This document shows, piece after piece, positions 8,621 to 16,146 of a stretch of DNA of 64,000 bases. Below the pieces are notes generated by a model, which searched no databases, was not told the DNA's origin, and saw only the letters and a list, made by a program, of their open reading frames with translations. The DNA is taken from NCBI RefSeq assembly GCF_900101745.1, contig NZ_FNAD01000005.1, forward strand, positions 1-64,000, written 5' to 3'. Every line of letters starts with the position of its first letter. The first letter of the stretch is position 1. Both the position numbers and the translations under genes were made by a program. Source of the DNA: Glycomyces harbinensis (GTDB taxonomy: Bacteria > Actinomycetota > Actinomycetes > Mycobacteriales > Micromonosporaceae).

Positions 8621-8664
8621 GCGCCGCCGATCAGTGCGAGTGCGGTCATCCGCTTGCGTCGCAT
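8614..8664 (-). pseudogene. relic of a small secreted-peptide gene
   Basis: The first 16 codons (MRRKRMTALALIGGAL) are nearly identical to the signal peptide of the intact gene at 9120-9266, with a GGAGG ribosome site at the same distance. Coding similarity then ends at the recombinase fragment. The upstream three-repeat SARP-like site (8736-8761) is still present. Confidence 0.7.
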
Positions 8665-8735
8665 GGGACCTCCAAGATGACGATGGTCTGGTGCCGCCGG
8701 TGATGACGGTCTGCGACGAGTGCGGACCGGGGGCT

Positions 8736-8761
8736 GCACGGATGCTGCAGGGCCCCGGCAC
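8736..8761 (-). promoter_or_regulatory. SARP-like direct-repeat site before the relic peptide gene
   Basis: Read on the minus strand: GTGC, CTGC and GTGC at 11-bp steps, with ATCC before the last. The middle repeat is degenerate, and the -10 position does not fit well, in keeping with a decaying gene. Confidence 0.5.
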
Positions 8762-9119
8762 GCCGTGGAGGACCTGTCTGCAGCCCGGCCGCATTCCCCC
8801 GGGGTGGGGACGTGCTGGCGAGGCGGCAACCGCGCCCGCTGGCGCCCTGCTCGCGGTTCGCGGCGTGACCGACGCCGACACCGTGCCCCCCTCTTTGGAA
8901 CCCTCCCCCGGTCGGCCGCGGCAGGGACGTGCAAGCCGGCCCGCGAGCGGCCCGTCCGGGCTGGTTGTTCCCCGGGCCCGGTGGCGGTGCCTGGCCTGCG
9001 GTGCTGTCCCGTCGACGGGGGACGCCGATGCCCCCGGCCCACAGGTTGCGTCCGTGGTCCGAGGGCATCCCGGTCCCGCCCGCCGGCAATGCAGTGCCCG
9101 AGGCAGGCCATTGCCTTGA
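8762..9119. other. stretch without a recognisable gene
   Basis: GC-rich sequence between the relic and the next small peptide gene. No ORF here has a family resemblance, a good start or a signal peptide. It probably holds further decayed material. Confidence 0.45.
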
Positions 9120-9266
9120 TCAGCCGCTGCCCCTGGGCCAGGGCTCTTCCCCGTTGGTGGTGTAGCCGGCGGGTGCGGCGGTGTGGGCGCTGGCGGGTGC
9201 GGCCGCGAGGGCGGCCAGCAGGGCGCCGCCGATCAGCGCGAGCGCAGTGATCCGCTTCAATCGCAT
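9120..9266 (-). CDS. small secreted peptide (48 aa precursor)
   Basis: The ATG at 9266 is preceded by GGAGG six bases upstream. The precursor has a lysine/arginine start (MRLKRITALAL), a hydrophobic core and an alanine-rich cleavage region (AAAPASA), leaving a mature peptide of only about 21 residues (HTAAPAGYTTNGEEPWPRG plus two). There is no cysteine. A relic of a paralogue lies at 8614-8664. Upstream is a well-formed SARP-like repeat site (9341-9366) with CACGCT at the fixed distance. I do not recognise the peptide. A signal or antimicrobial role is speculation. Confidence 0.6.
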   Translation of the reverse strand: MRLKRITALALIGGALLAALAAAPASAHTAAPAGYTTNGEEPWPRGSG

Positions 9267-9324
9267 GGAAACCTCCATTCCTGATGCTTGGAACTCATGT
9301 CGCCAGTGCTGGCGACCTACGGCG

Positions 9325-9366
9325 AGCGTGACGCCGGGCTGCACGAATCCTGCACGGATTCGGCAC
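9325..9366 (-). promoter_or_regulatory. SARP-like site and -10 for the peptide at 9120-9266
   Basis: On the minus strand, GTGC repeats begin at 9366, 9355 and 9344, exactly 11 bp apart, with AATCC and GATTC between them. Ten bases after the last GTGC comes CACGCT (9330-9325). The same geometry precedes five other secreted-protein genes here. Confidence 0.65.
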
Positions 9367-9750
9367 GGGCACCGAGACCGATGCGCATGAGGAAGCGGCA
9401 CCGCGCCGCCGCACTCACGGCTATGACGCGTTCGAGCACCAGATGCGCGAAGCAGGTGTCCGCCCGCGGGGCCACCGCAGCTATCCACAGGCCTGGAGGT
9501 TCTTCAGGGTCTCGGGCGTTTTCAGGGGTAGAACGGAGGGATGGACATCGACTTGCTCTCTCACCCTGGGAACAAGCGACTCACCCACAGTCGCTATTGC
9601 CGCACTGGTAGCTGACGTGTTGCCCGCCTCCGCAGGCGGGCCGTGCTCCTGCTCGCTCTGGCCGCACTCGTCACCGCACGCATGCCTTGGCGCCGAACGC
9701 CTCAGGCAGCCAGCACCGGCCGTGCTGAGGCCGAGGAGCGCTGATGTCGG
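9367..9750. other. intergenic stretch; contains a hairpin at 9622-9641
   Basis: No gene recognised. GCCCGCCT-CCGC-AGGCGGGC (9622-9641) forms an 8-bp stem with a tetraloop about 110 bp past the regulator stop and could terminate its transcript. Confidence 0.45.
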
Positions 9751-11904
9751 CTAGAACTCGGCCCACAGGTCGATCGGCCAGATCTGCAACCTGCCGTTGT
9801 ACCTGATCACCACGGCGTAGTCGTCGATGAACTCCAGTGAACCAGAGAGGCAGATCGAGTCGCCTGAGTGGAAGTCGTAGCTGATGAGGCCGCCGCAGTC
9901 CGCGTCGATCGCCGACTCGTCCATCACCCAGAGCGTCGAGCCGTGCGCCCACATCTGCTCACCATCGTGAGCAGACCAGAGTTTCTCGTGCGTTTCCATG
10001 CTCCATATGTCGATGCCGCCCGACCTCTCGTCACCGGTCACCACCAGGTCGCCATGGACGAGAAGGGCTGAGGAGGGTTCCGGGGCGCTCCATCGGATCT
10101 CGCCGCTCGGTATCCAGAGCAGGGCAGCTGTCTGCCCGATCGTGGCAGGGTAGTGGTAGCCCGAACCTTGCAGCGAGGGGAACGGCCGGCACTGTTCGAT
10201 GTTCTTCGGCGTCGTCACTGCTTGGCTCCATTGCCGCACGCCTGTATCGAGCCGGTAGGTCTCGATGGTCGCCTCGCAGCGGTCGTCGGCGATGACGGTG
10301 GTCTGCTTCCGGACCATGAGGTAGTCGCCGTTGACCTGGTAGTCCTCGACATCGGTGTAGTCGAAATCGCTCAGCACCGCACCGGAGCCGATATCGAATG
10401 CGACCAGTCTGGGCCTCGCGTCGCCCGCGGTGCCGAAATCCGCACGGACCAGCAGGTAATCGGTCGGGAGGTTCTGCCTCCAGGGATTGTCGTAGCGGTC
10501 CGAGGGCTTCGCCGGCAACACCTGGAAGTCGAGTTCGACCTGCCAGCGCACTGACCTTTTCGTTGGTCGAACGGACGTCATTGTGCAGGTCGCCGCTTCA
10601 CCGCTGTCCTTGCAGCCGACGGTGATGACCGTGTTGTCGACGATCCCCATCAGCCATTGGTTTTCGGCTCGCCAGAGCTCGACTCCCGTGTTGAGGTCGA
10701 TGCCCATGACCGTGCCGGTGCTCGGTGACCGGTCGCCGGGGTCGTTGAAGGAGAGAATGATCGTCTCGCCTGCGAGTGCTGCGTCCGGTATCGATTGGAA
10801 ATCGAGGCGCTTCGCCCAGATCTCCACATTCTGTGATTCAAGGCGGAGGCTGCCCTGGTCGAGAATGAGGGCGCTGGCGCCGAACAGTTTTATTGACGCC
10901 TCGCCCTCGAGCGTCGGGTAGCTCAAGTCCGAGTTGCCGGGGTCGCGGATCCAATCGATCGCAGTGGGCTCGCTTGGCTTCTCCATCGGTTCAAGGCGGC
11001 CGGTGCCGTCGCTTGCGGTCGCCCATGCGATGAGCAGCACCGCTATTGTCAGGGCCAGTCTGCGAGCCCTGTGGGGCCGAGCTGGTCTCGGCGGTTCGTC
11101 GTTGCCGGTCTCGGTCGGCGCGGTCAGGCTGGCAGCCGTGAGAGGTTCGACCTCCTCCGGCGGCGGCGTGGCTTTTTTCAGGTCGAGGCTCGGGTCTTCG
11201 CGGAGGATGGCGACGTATAGGTCTCGCAGCTGGCGGTCCGGTTCGATGCCGAGTTCTTCGCCCAATCGGGCGCCGAGATCGTTGTAGGCCTGGAGTGCCC
11301 TCGCGCTGTTGCCTGACCGGTAGAACGCGAGCATCAACTGGCCGGCCAGGCGGCGCCGGTACGGGTGCTCGGCGGCGAGCGCCCCGACCTCACCCAGGAT
11401 CTCCTGGTGCAGGCCCAGGGCGATTGCCGTCTCGTAGTAGTCCTCGCAGGCGGCCAGGCGCTGCTCCTCCATACGCACGAGGGCCGGGCCGATCAGCGCG
11501 CAGTCGAGTCCGGCCAGGACCGGTCCCCGCCACCGCTGGAGCGCCTGGTGCAGGAGGCGGTGCGCCACCGCATCTGCGCCGGCGGCCTCGGCCTTGGCGA
11601 CCTCGGCGCGGAAGTCGTGCCAGTCGGTCGCTTCCGTAGTAAGCCGGTAGCCGTCTCCGGAGCGCTCGATCGGGTCGTCCTCGGCCAGGCTCCGCCGCAG
11701 GGCCGCGACGATGTTGCGTACTTGGCGCCGGGCCGTGGCCGGAGGCTCACCCTCCCAGAGTGCCTCGATGAGCCGCTGCACCGACACCGTGCGGCCTGCG
11801 TCGAGCAGCAGGATCGCCAGTGCTTTGCGCTGGTGCGCGCCGCGGATGGGCACCTCGCTGCCCTCGTGTCGTACTTCGAGGGCACCCAGGATGTGAAACT
11901 CCAC
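9751..11904 (-). CDS. SARP-family regulator with transmembrane segment and PQQ-like propeller
   Basis: The 717-residue protein starts at the GTG at 11,904, where GAAGGG lies six bases upstream and VEFHILGALEVRHEG is the usual SARP opening. Residues 1-90 are an OmpR-type winged helix. About 95-240 is the bacterial transcriptional activator (BTAD) helical repeat, ending in the typical LGEELGIEPDRQLRDLY. A hydrophobic segment, RRLALTIAVLLIAWATA, near 280-300 follows basic residues, so the DNA-binding part should be cytoplasmic. The remaining ~410 residues have the TGxxxWxx signatures of PQQ-like beta-propeller blades (TGVELWRAEN, TGVRQWSQA, HEKLWSAHD) and should lie outside. This suggests a one-piece sensor-activator. 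Six nearby secreted-protein genes carry SARP-like direct repeats and are its likely targets. Confidence 0.88.
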   Translation of the reverse strand: MEFHILGALEVRHEGSEVPIRGAHQRKALAILLLDAGRTVSVQRLIEALWEGEPPATARRQVRNIVAALRRSLAEDDPIERSGDGYRLTTEATDWHDFRAEVAKAEAAGADAVAHRLLHQALQRWRGPVLAGLDCALIGPALVRMEEQRLAACEDYYETAIALGLHQEILGEVGALAAEHPYRRRLAGQLMLAFYRSGNSARALQAYNDLGARLGEELGIEPDRQLRDLYVAILREDPSLDLKKATPPPEEVEPLTAASLTAPTETGNDEPPRPARPHRARRLALTIAVLLIAWATASDGTGRLEPMEKPSEPTAIDWIRDPGNSDLSYPTLEGEASIKLFGASALILDQGSLRLESQNVEIWAKRLDFQSIPDAALAGETIILSFNDPGDRSPSTGTVMGIDLNTGVELWRAENQWLMGIVDNTVITVGCKDSGEAATCTMTSVRPTKRSVRWQVELDFQVLPAKPSDRYDNPWRQNLPTDYLLVRADFGTAGDARPRLVAFDIGSGAVLSDFDYTDVEDYQVNGDYLMVRKQTTVIADDRCEATIETYRLDTGVRQWSQAVTTPKNIEQCRPFPSLQGSGYHYPATIGQTAALLWIPSGEIRWSAPEPSSALLVHGDLVVTGDERSGGIDIWSMETHEKLWSAHDGEQMWAHGSTLWVMDESAIDADCGGLISYDFHSGDSICLSGSLEFIDDYAVVIRYNGRLQIWPIDLWAEF

Positions 11905-12180
11905 AGTGATCCCTTCGAAGGATTGGGGCGCAACGGTTTCTGATGCCAGGGTATCGAAGGTCGCGCGCATGGAGGTCCCGCGCGTTCGGGACCCGACCGA
12001 TGATCGGGGTTTTTCGCAAGGTGGCGGCCAGGGCGGGTTCGATGCAGCGAAGGAGCCTCGGCGTCACATCCGCACCGAAGGGGAGCACTCCGTGCGCTGC
12101 AAGGTCGGCGGTGAGGCTCCACCGGCCAGTGGGCAACCAAGGAGGGCCGCTGACTGCACTAGCTCGGAAGAAGGAGCGCC
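11905..12180. other. intergenic region between the SARP gene and the first plus-strand target
   Basis: It holds the SARP gene's 5' region, but I could not place a convincing promoter for it. No ORF is supported. Confidence 0.4.
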
Positions 12181-12222
12181 GTGCATGATCCGTGCACCAT
12201 CCGTGCAAGCGCACGAGAGGCT
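12181..12222 (+). promoter_or_regulatory. SARP-like site and -10 for the gene at 12,367
   Basis: GTGC at 12,181, 12,192 and 12,203 (11-bp steps), with ATCC between, then ten bases and GAGGCT (12,217-12,222). This is the only copy on the plus strand, and the following gene is on the plus strand, so orientation tracks the gene. Confidence 0.6.
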
Positions 12223-12366
12223 TTGGCGCAGCGAGGCTCACGCGCTGAGCGGGCAAGGTCGCGACATCGAGGCGGCCCCACTCCAGTGCGAACCCGCTGC
12301 AAGCCAGACAGCCAGACTGGTGAAGTGCGCCCCTGGCTGGACACCGATCGTCATCTCGGAGGATGC

Positions 12367-12828
12367 ATGAGACCAACCGCAATATCCAGAATTCTGCGCC
12401 GCGCGCTCGCACTCGCTGCGGTGCTGACCCTCGCCGCCGGTTTCACCGGCCTGATGAGCTCGCCCGCCCAAGCCGCCGCATGGCTGTGCCACTCCGGGTT
12501 CAGGGACGACAACGGCGACGCGAACAGCCGCGACATCGATGCCGTCTGCTACACCGCGGGAAGCACCGACGACAACGAGGTCTACGCCGACTTCCGCGCA
12601 CTGGGCGAGCACTTCATCGTCTGCGACCACTTCCCCAACGGGCACGCCACATTCGCCCAACTGACCGTCGAGGGCAACGGCACCGCAACGTTCTACACCG
12701 CCGGAGGCGGCGATCCCTGCGACGACTTCAACCTGAGCTACAGCGAGGGCCTGTCGGTAAGCCTCAAGGTCTGCACCTCCGACACCGCCGGAGCGACCTG
12801 CACCCGCGCCACCGGCGGCATCACCTGA
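12367..12828 (+). CDS. secreted cysteine-containing small protein
   Basis: A 153-residue precursor. The ATG at 12,367 follows GGAGGA. A signal peptide with arginine start and an AQA cleavage region ends near residue 37. The mature part has six cysteines (in LCHSGF, AVCYTAG, FIVCDHF, GDPCDDF, KVCTS, ATCTR), suggesting disulfides outside the cell. The centre, VCDHFPNGHATFAQLTVEG, resembles VCDTEPDGHHASAAV in the protein at 14,337-14,810 and VYDTLADG at 15,452-15,916, so these are diverged members of one secreted beta-rich family. Its promoter carries the SARP-like repeats. A longer upstream frame exists but lacks a ribosome site. The function is unknown. Confidence 0.8.
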   Translation: MRPTAISRILRRALALAAVLTLAAGFTGLMSSPAQAAAWLCHSGFRDDNGDANSRDIDAVCYTAGSTDDNEVYADFRALGEHFIVCDHFPNGHATFAQLTVEGNGTATFYTAGGGDPCDDFNLSYSEGLSVSLKVCTSDTAGATCTRATGGIT

Positions 12829-12992
12829 TCAGCGCCGCCCGCTGGAGTAACCCTTATGCAGCGGGCTGCTCCAGCACCGCAGCCACGGTGCTTCCTGCTC
12901 GGATCGCAGCACATCCAGATCCCGGACTGTCATGCCTCGGCAAACCCTGCTGCCCCGCAGCACTATCTCGTCCCACTATTCGCATGCGCAGA

Positions 12993-13232
12993 CGGTTCGA
13001 AGCCCTGCTGAGCTTCCAGGGCGCCCAGTTCAAGGACCGGGCCGACTTCTCCATGACCCTGCTGACCAGGAACGCGGTAGTGGACTGCACCGACGCGACG
13101 GCCACCATCGACGAGTTCACCCCTTCGCAACGCATCTGGCCCCGGGGCTGGACCGCGCTCGACCACCGGAACGAACTGCGCCTGGTCCCCATCCCCGACC
13201 CGTCGCTGGAGTTCCACGACCCACCGGAATAG
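12993..13232 (+). pseudogene. C-terminal fragment of a pentapeptide-repeat protein
   Basis: The 79 codons from RRFEALLSFQGAQFKDRADF to the stop match the last 80 residues of the intact protein at 6742-8238 closely (for example RIWPRGWTAL and ELRLVPIPD). Nothing upstream encodes the membrane segments or most repeats, and there is no start signal. It faces an HNH pseudogene, echoing the HNH/pentapeptide neighbourhood near 6.6 kb. Confidence 0.85.
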
Positions 13233-13524
13233 ACGGTGCCCCCACCGGCGGGTGCCGCATCGCAGGCGACGACAGCGAAAGCGCGCGAGAATCTGGGGCG
13301 CCGTTCGAAGGACGGTGAGACGTGGGAGTTCGCGTGAGCAACCGTCCGGGCCCGAGCGGGCCCGTTCCGATAGGTCAAGGCCAGCACCCGACCGGCCAGC
13401 GACCACGGGCCCGAATGCGGACAGAACAGCGGCAATGGCAGCGGTCCCCCGTGTCCCGGGTACGTGCCTCATCGAGGCACCGCACCGCGGGCTCGGGCCG
13501 CTCTGTCCGCTCCCGGCGCACCGG
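13233..13524. other. intergenic; hairpin at 13,464-13,480
   Basis: No gene supported. GTGCCTC-ATC-GAGGCAC (13,464-13,480) is a short perfect hairpin near the 3' end of the minus-strand HNH pseudogene and may have been its terminator. Confidence 0.4.
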
Positions 13525-14066
13525 TCAGGGGGCAGCGGCGGTGACGACCGCGTCAGGGCAGGCGGCCACGATCGCTTCCAGCGCATCAGCTTCGACCTGG
13601 TCGACCGACAGGCCCCACCGCGTTTTCATGCTGACCCACTCGTAGACATACCGGCACGCCGCGCTCGCGGAGGGCGGCATCCATTCGGCGGGGTCCTGAT
13701 CGGCTTTCGACCGGTTGGATCGGGCGGTGACCGCGATCAGCGCGACCCCCTCGCCCAGGTCGTTCGCATACGCCTCCCGCCGGCCGGGGTCCCAGCCGCG
13801 GGCCCCCGAGTCCCACGCCTCGGCCAGAGGCACCATGTGGTCGATGTCCAACCCGCGAGGACCCTCGACGTTCACCTCGTCGTAGTAGGAGAACCAGCGC
13901 CCGCCGGTGATCTTGCAGTCGCGAGCGCTTCAGCGAGGGTCGGGCCGTCGGTGGGGGTGGGCGCGGCGTGGGCGATGCCCGGAGCAGCAAGGCCCACGGC
14001 GAGCACGGCCACGGCGATGAAACCGAGGGTTCGAGTGCGTAGCTTGGGCAGGCGGTGGTCGATCAC
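13525..14066 (-). pseudogene. secreted HNH endonuclease gene with internal deletion and frameshift
   Basis: The GTG at 14,066 has the same GAGGAG-N-GTG start as the copy at 888, then a signal peptide and GPTLAEALA. At about 13,920 the reading frame changes: codons for roughly 50 residues (the DLFxHWID to APTV part) are missing and the HNH part continues in another frame from CKITGGRWFSYYDE through IDIDHMVPLAEAWDSGA to the stop. One junction explains both the loss and the frameshift. The missing segment includes the codon where the recombinase element sits in the other copies, so imprecise loss of such an element is a possible cause, though unproven. No functional product is expected. Confidence 0.85.
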
Positions 14067-14130
14067 GGCACTCCTCGATGTGGTGCGGCAACGGCGGGCC
14101 GCTCCCGCGCGGGCCGCCGGTTCGGCACCG

Positions 14131-14159
14131 ACCCTAGCCGGATCAGCTCCACTATGTAC
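14131..14159 (-). promoter_or_regulatory. conserved HNH-gene promoter, second copy
   Basis: On the minus strand GTACAT, 17 bp, TAGGGT, then a GC hairpin and the GTG start. It matches the promoter at 795-823. Confidence 0.6.
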
Positions 14160-14336
14160 ACCATTCCGAGCTAGGAACCCCTCGCTCGCCCCAGGCCCGG
14201 CCGCGCGCGAGTCAGTCCCGAATCCGTTGAGATTGCACGGAACAACACGGGCGCAGGCGGTGCCGTGGGCCAGCACCGCACTCGCCCAACTCAACGCCTG
14301 ATGCCGGGCCCGGCCGAACCCAGCACCAGGGTTGGA

Positions 14337-14810
14337 TCACTCCATGACGACATCTTCTTTCTTAAAGCCGGGGCAGCCGCCATTGAGCGCCCCGTCGCGG
14401 GCGCTGACCCACCCGCTGTAGGTCGGGTAGATATATTGAATAGCGTTGCCTTCCACGATCATCGCGGCGTAGCAGATGTGGCTGTCCTCGGGCATGTTGA
14501 AGTCCCTGGTCCTGCACGTGAGGTAGCCGCCGTAGGCGCCGACCTCGAACCAGTGGTCGTCGGCCGAGCCGCGCACGGCGGCTGAGGCGTGGTGACCGTC
14601 CGGTTCGGTGTCGCAGACCTTCAACAACTCATCCTCGGGCTCAAAGCAGACCCATGCGCCCTCGATCCTCCATTCAGTGGCCGTCAAGCCGACGCAGTTG
14701 CCGTACTCGGCCTGCGCAGGGGCGGCGACCAGACCGGAGAGGCCGATGCCGGCCATGACCGCCAGCAGCAGCGCCGCGAGGCGGGTTCGGGTCGCTTTCC
14801 TCGATGTCAT
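14337..14810 (-). CDS. secreted cysteine-containing small protein
   Basis: A 157-residue precursor. The ATG at 14,810 follows AAGGAGG. The signal peptide (MTSRKATRTRLAALLLAV... to APAQA) is about 34 residues. The mature part has six cysteines and the motif VCDTEPDGHHASAAV, shared in pattern with the protein at 12,367-12,828. A C-terminal GGCPGFKKEDVVME tail is polar. The promoter has three 11-bp-spaced GTGC repeats and CACGCT at the standard distance. It is monocistronic. It is probably folded with disulfides and acts outside the cell, but the role is unknown. Confidence 0.8.
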   Translation of the reverse strand: MTSRKATRTRLAALLLAVMAGIGLSGLVAAPAQAEYGNCVGLTATEWRIEGAWVCFEPEDELLKVCDTEPDGHHASAAVRGSADDHWFEVGAYGGYLTCRTRDFNMPEDSHICYAAMIVEGNAIQYIYPTYSGWVSARDGALNGGCPGFKKEDVVME

Positions 14811-14838
14811 ACGTCCTCCTTGGAGTTGATCTGGAAGG

Positions 14839-14880
14839 AGCGTGCGCCGCTGTTGCACGGAAACTGCACGGCCGCTGCAC
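14839..14880 (-). promoter_or_regulatory. SARP-like site and -10 for the gene at 14,337-14,810
   Basis: Minus strand: GTGC at 14,880, 14,869 and 14,858, with GCGGCC and TTTCC between, then ten bases and CACGCT (14,844-14,839). Confidence 0.65.
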
Positions 14881-15161
14881 GAGCAGCTACATTGATAGGC
14901 CCGGCATCCGGGATGCCTTGTCCATGAAGGTTGGTTTCGAGCCCAAGCTCAGACGTCTCTTGCGGCCGTCTGGCAGGGGCGGGGAGGTGTTCTTGGTGGC
15001 CATCCGCCTGGCGCCGCCGCTCAAGCGGGATGCGGGGCCGGGCATTGGCATAGATCGCCCGATCCGGCAGTCTCGAACGGTCGGGCGGGGTACTGCCTCG
15101 GCTGAGATTCATGGACGTGGATGCGCCCTGCGCAGGCGCCGCGCGATCAGGACGTGCAGGG
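14881..15161. other. intergenic stretch, nothing recognised
   Basis: Open frames exist on both strands but have mixed third-position composition and no domain, signal peptide or ribosome site. Confidence 0.4.
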
Positions 15162-15320
15162 TCACGCGACGATGAGCTGCAGCGCCAACGGCGGCATGAA
15201 GAAGATGCCGGTGATGGCCATGATCGCGAGCCCGCACGGAATCATGGCGACATACGGAATGAAGATCCAGCTGTCGGAGTGGCGCGCGAACCGCTGGTCG
15301 CCACTCTTGGGCATCACCAC
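15162..15320 (-). CDS. putative small membrane protein
   Basis: About 52 codons from a GTG (or 50 from the ATG at 15,314). GC at third codon positions is very high, as in real genes here. The product has a polar start (MPKSGDQRFARHSDS) and a long hydrophobic stretch from WIFIPYVAMIP to the end, enough for one or two membrane passes. GAGGAG lies 14 bases before the GTG, rather far. I do not recognise it, and it may be a fragment of a larger membrane protein. Confidence 0.35.
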   Translation of the reverse strand: MVMPKSGDQRFARHSDSWIFIPYVAMIPCGLAIMAITGIFFMPPLALQLIVA

Positions 15321-15382
15321 AATGTTGTACGTGGCGCTCCTCGCAATCGGTGAGTATGGCGGGGTCGGCACACGTGACACCG

Positions 15383-15432
15383 GGAGTCTCCAGCTAGTTT
15401 GCCGTGTTGCTGCAGAACTAGCTGGAGACTCC
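15383..15432 (-). terminator. 17-bp perfect hairpin after the secreted-protein gene
   Basis: Arms 15,383-15,399 and 15,416-15,432 (GGAGTCTCCAGCTAGTT and its complement) with a 16-nt loop, 20 bp past the stop at 15,452. No T-run. It could also serve as a protein-binding inverted repeat. Confidence 0.6.
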
Positions 15433-15451
15433 ATCAATTCCCAATCACCGT

Positions 15452-15916
15452 TTAGGCGACACCCTGGCGCCCGATTCTGGTCCCGTTGGAGGCATACATG
15501 TCGACGAGGATGTACCGTCCTTCGGGGAAGTCGAGGTTGTAGGGGCTCGCGCCGTTGGCGGCGTATGTTGTTCCATTCACCGTGACGTTAATGACGATGC
15601 CGTCGGCGAGCGTGTCGTAGACGTACAGGAATTCGCCCTGGGGATGGAACTCGACCTTGCCCGCCAGGCGGGAGTATTCGTTGAACATCCAGAGCTTCAC
15701 GGCGTATCCGCCTGCGTCGTGCTCGAAGTACGTCCCATCCCAACTGTCGGGGAGGGAGCAAGGGCAGGAGTCGGTGTCATAGACGGCGCCCTCGGCGGTG
15801 TAGGAGGCCACGGTTACGTCGCCGGGGTCGGCTGCGGCGGTCGAGCCAGCGAGTGAACCGGTGAGCGCGAATGCCGCGACGATCGCCGCGAGCATGGCAC
15901 AGATCCGTGTACGCAT
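15452..15916 (-). CDS. secreted small protein
   Basis: A 154-residue precursor. The ATG at 15,916 follows GAAGGG. The signal peptide (MRTRICAMLAAIVAAFAL...) ends near STAAA. The mature part begins ADPGDVTVASYTAEG, has two cysteines in SCPCS, and contains FLYVYDTLADGIVINVTVNG, whose hydrophobic-x-D-xxADG pattern parallels the VCDxxPDGH motif of its neighbours. It looks like an all-beta extracellular domain. Three SARP-like repeats lie about 70 bp upstream. The gene is followed by a 17-bp hairpin. The function is unknown. Confidence 0.75.
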   Translation of the reverse strand: MRTRICAMLAAIVAAFALTGSLAGSTAAADPGDVTVASYTAEGAVYDTDSCPCSLPDSWDGTYFEHDAGGYAVKLWMFNEYSRLAGKVEFHPQGEFLYVYDTLADGIVINVTVNGTTYAANGASPYNLDFPEGRYILVDMYASNGTRIGRQGVA

Positions 15917-15969
15917 CGAATTGCCCTTCAGGAGGTAGTGGGACGTGCGGTCGCAGCATCCATCGCACC

Positions 15970-16011
15970 ACCGTGAACCGAAGCCGCACGAATTCTGCAC
16001 GGAAACTGCAT
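15970..16011 (-). promoter_or_regulatory. SARP-like site and -10 for the gene at 15,452-15,916
   Basis: Minus strand: ATGC, GTGC and GTGC at 11-bp steps (16,011, 16,000 and 15,989), with TTTCC and AATTC between, then ten bases and CACGGT (15,975-15,970). Confidence 0.6.
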
Positions 16012-16146
16012 CGCACTCGCCGGAGTCGACAAATGTGCGTGACCGTGCGGCGGTCCGGCTCGACTGGAGCCATCCCCCGACGCCTCCGCCGCAGGGGACG
16101 GATGCAGTAGTCGGGTGGGGCTTACACCTTTGGTGTTGACACCGTT

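Noticed and set aside
6868-9111. 747-codon open frame antisense to the pentapeptide gene
   Set aside because: Shadow of the repeated plus-strand protein. It also runs through three unrelated gene scraps, which a real gene would not.
9120-9284. Longer secreted peptide starting at the upstream ATG (MEVSMRLKR)
   Set aside because: That ATG lies within the GGAGG ribosome site of the better-placed ATG at 9266.
15162-15437. 91-residue version of the small membrane protein
   Set aside because: Its first ~40 codons cross the 17-bp hairpin terminator and lack coding bias; only the last ~50 codons look real.
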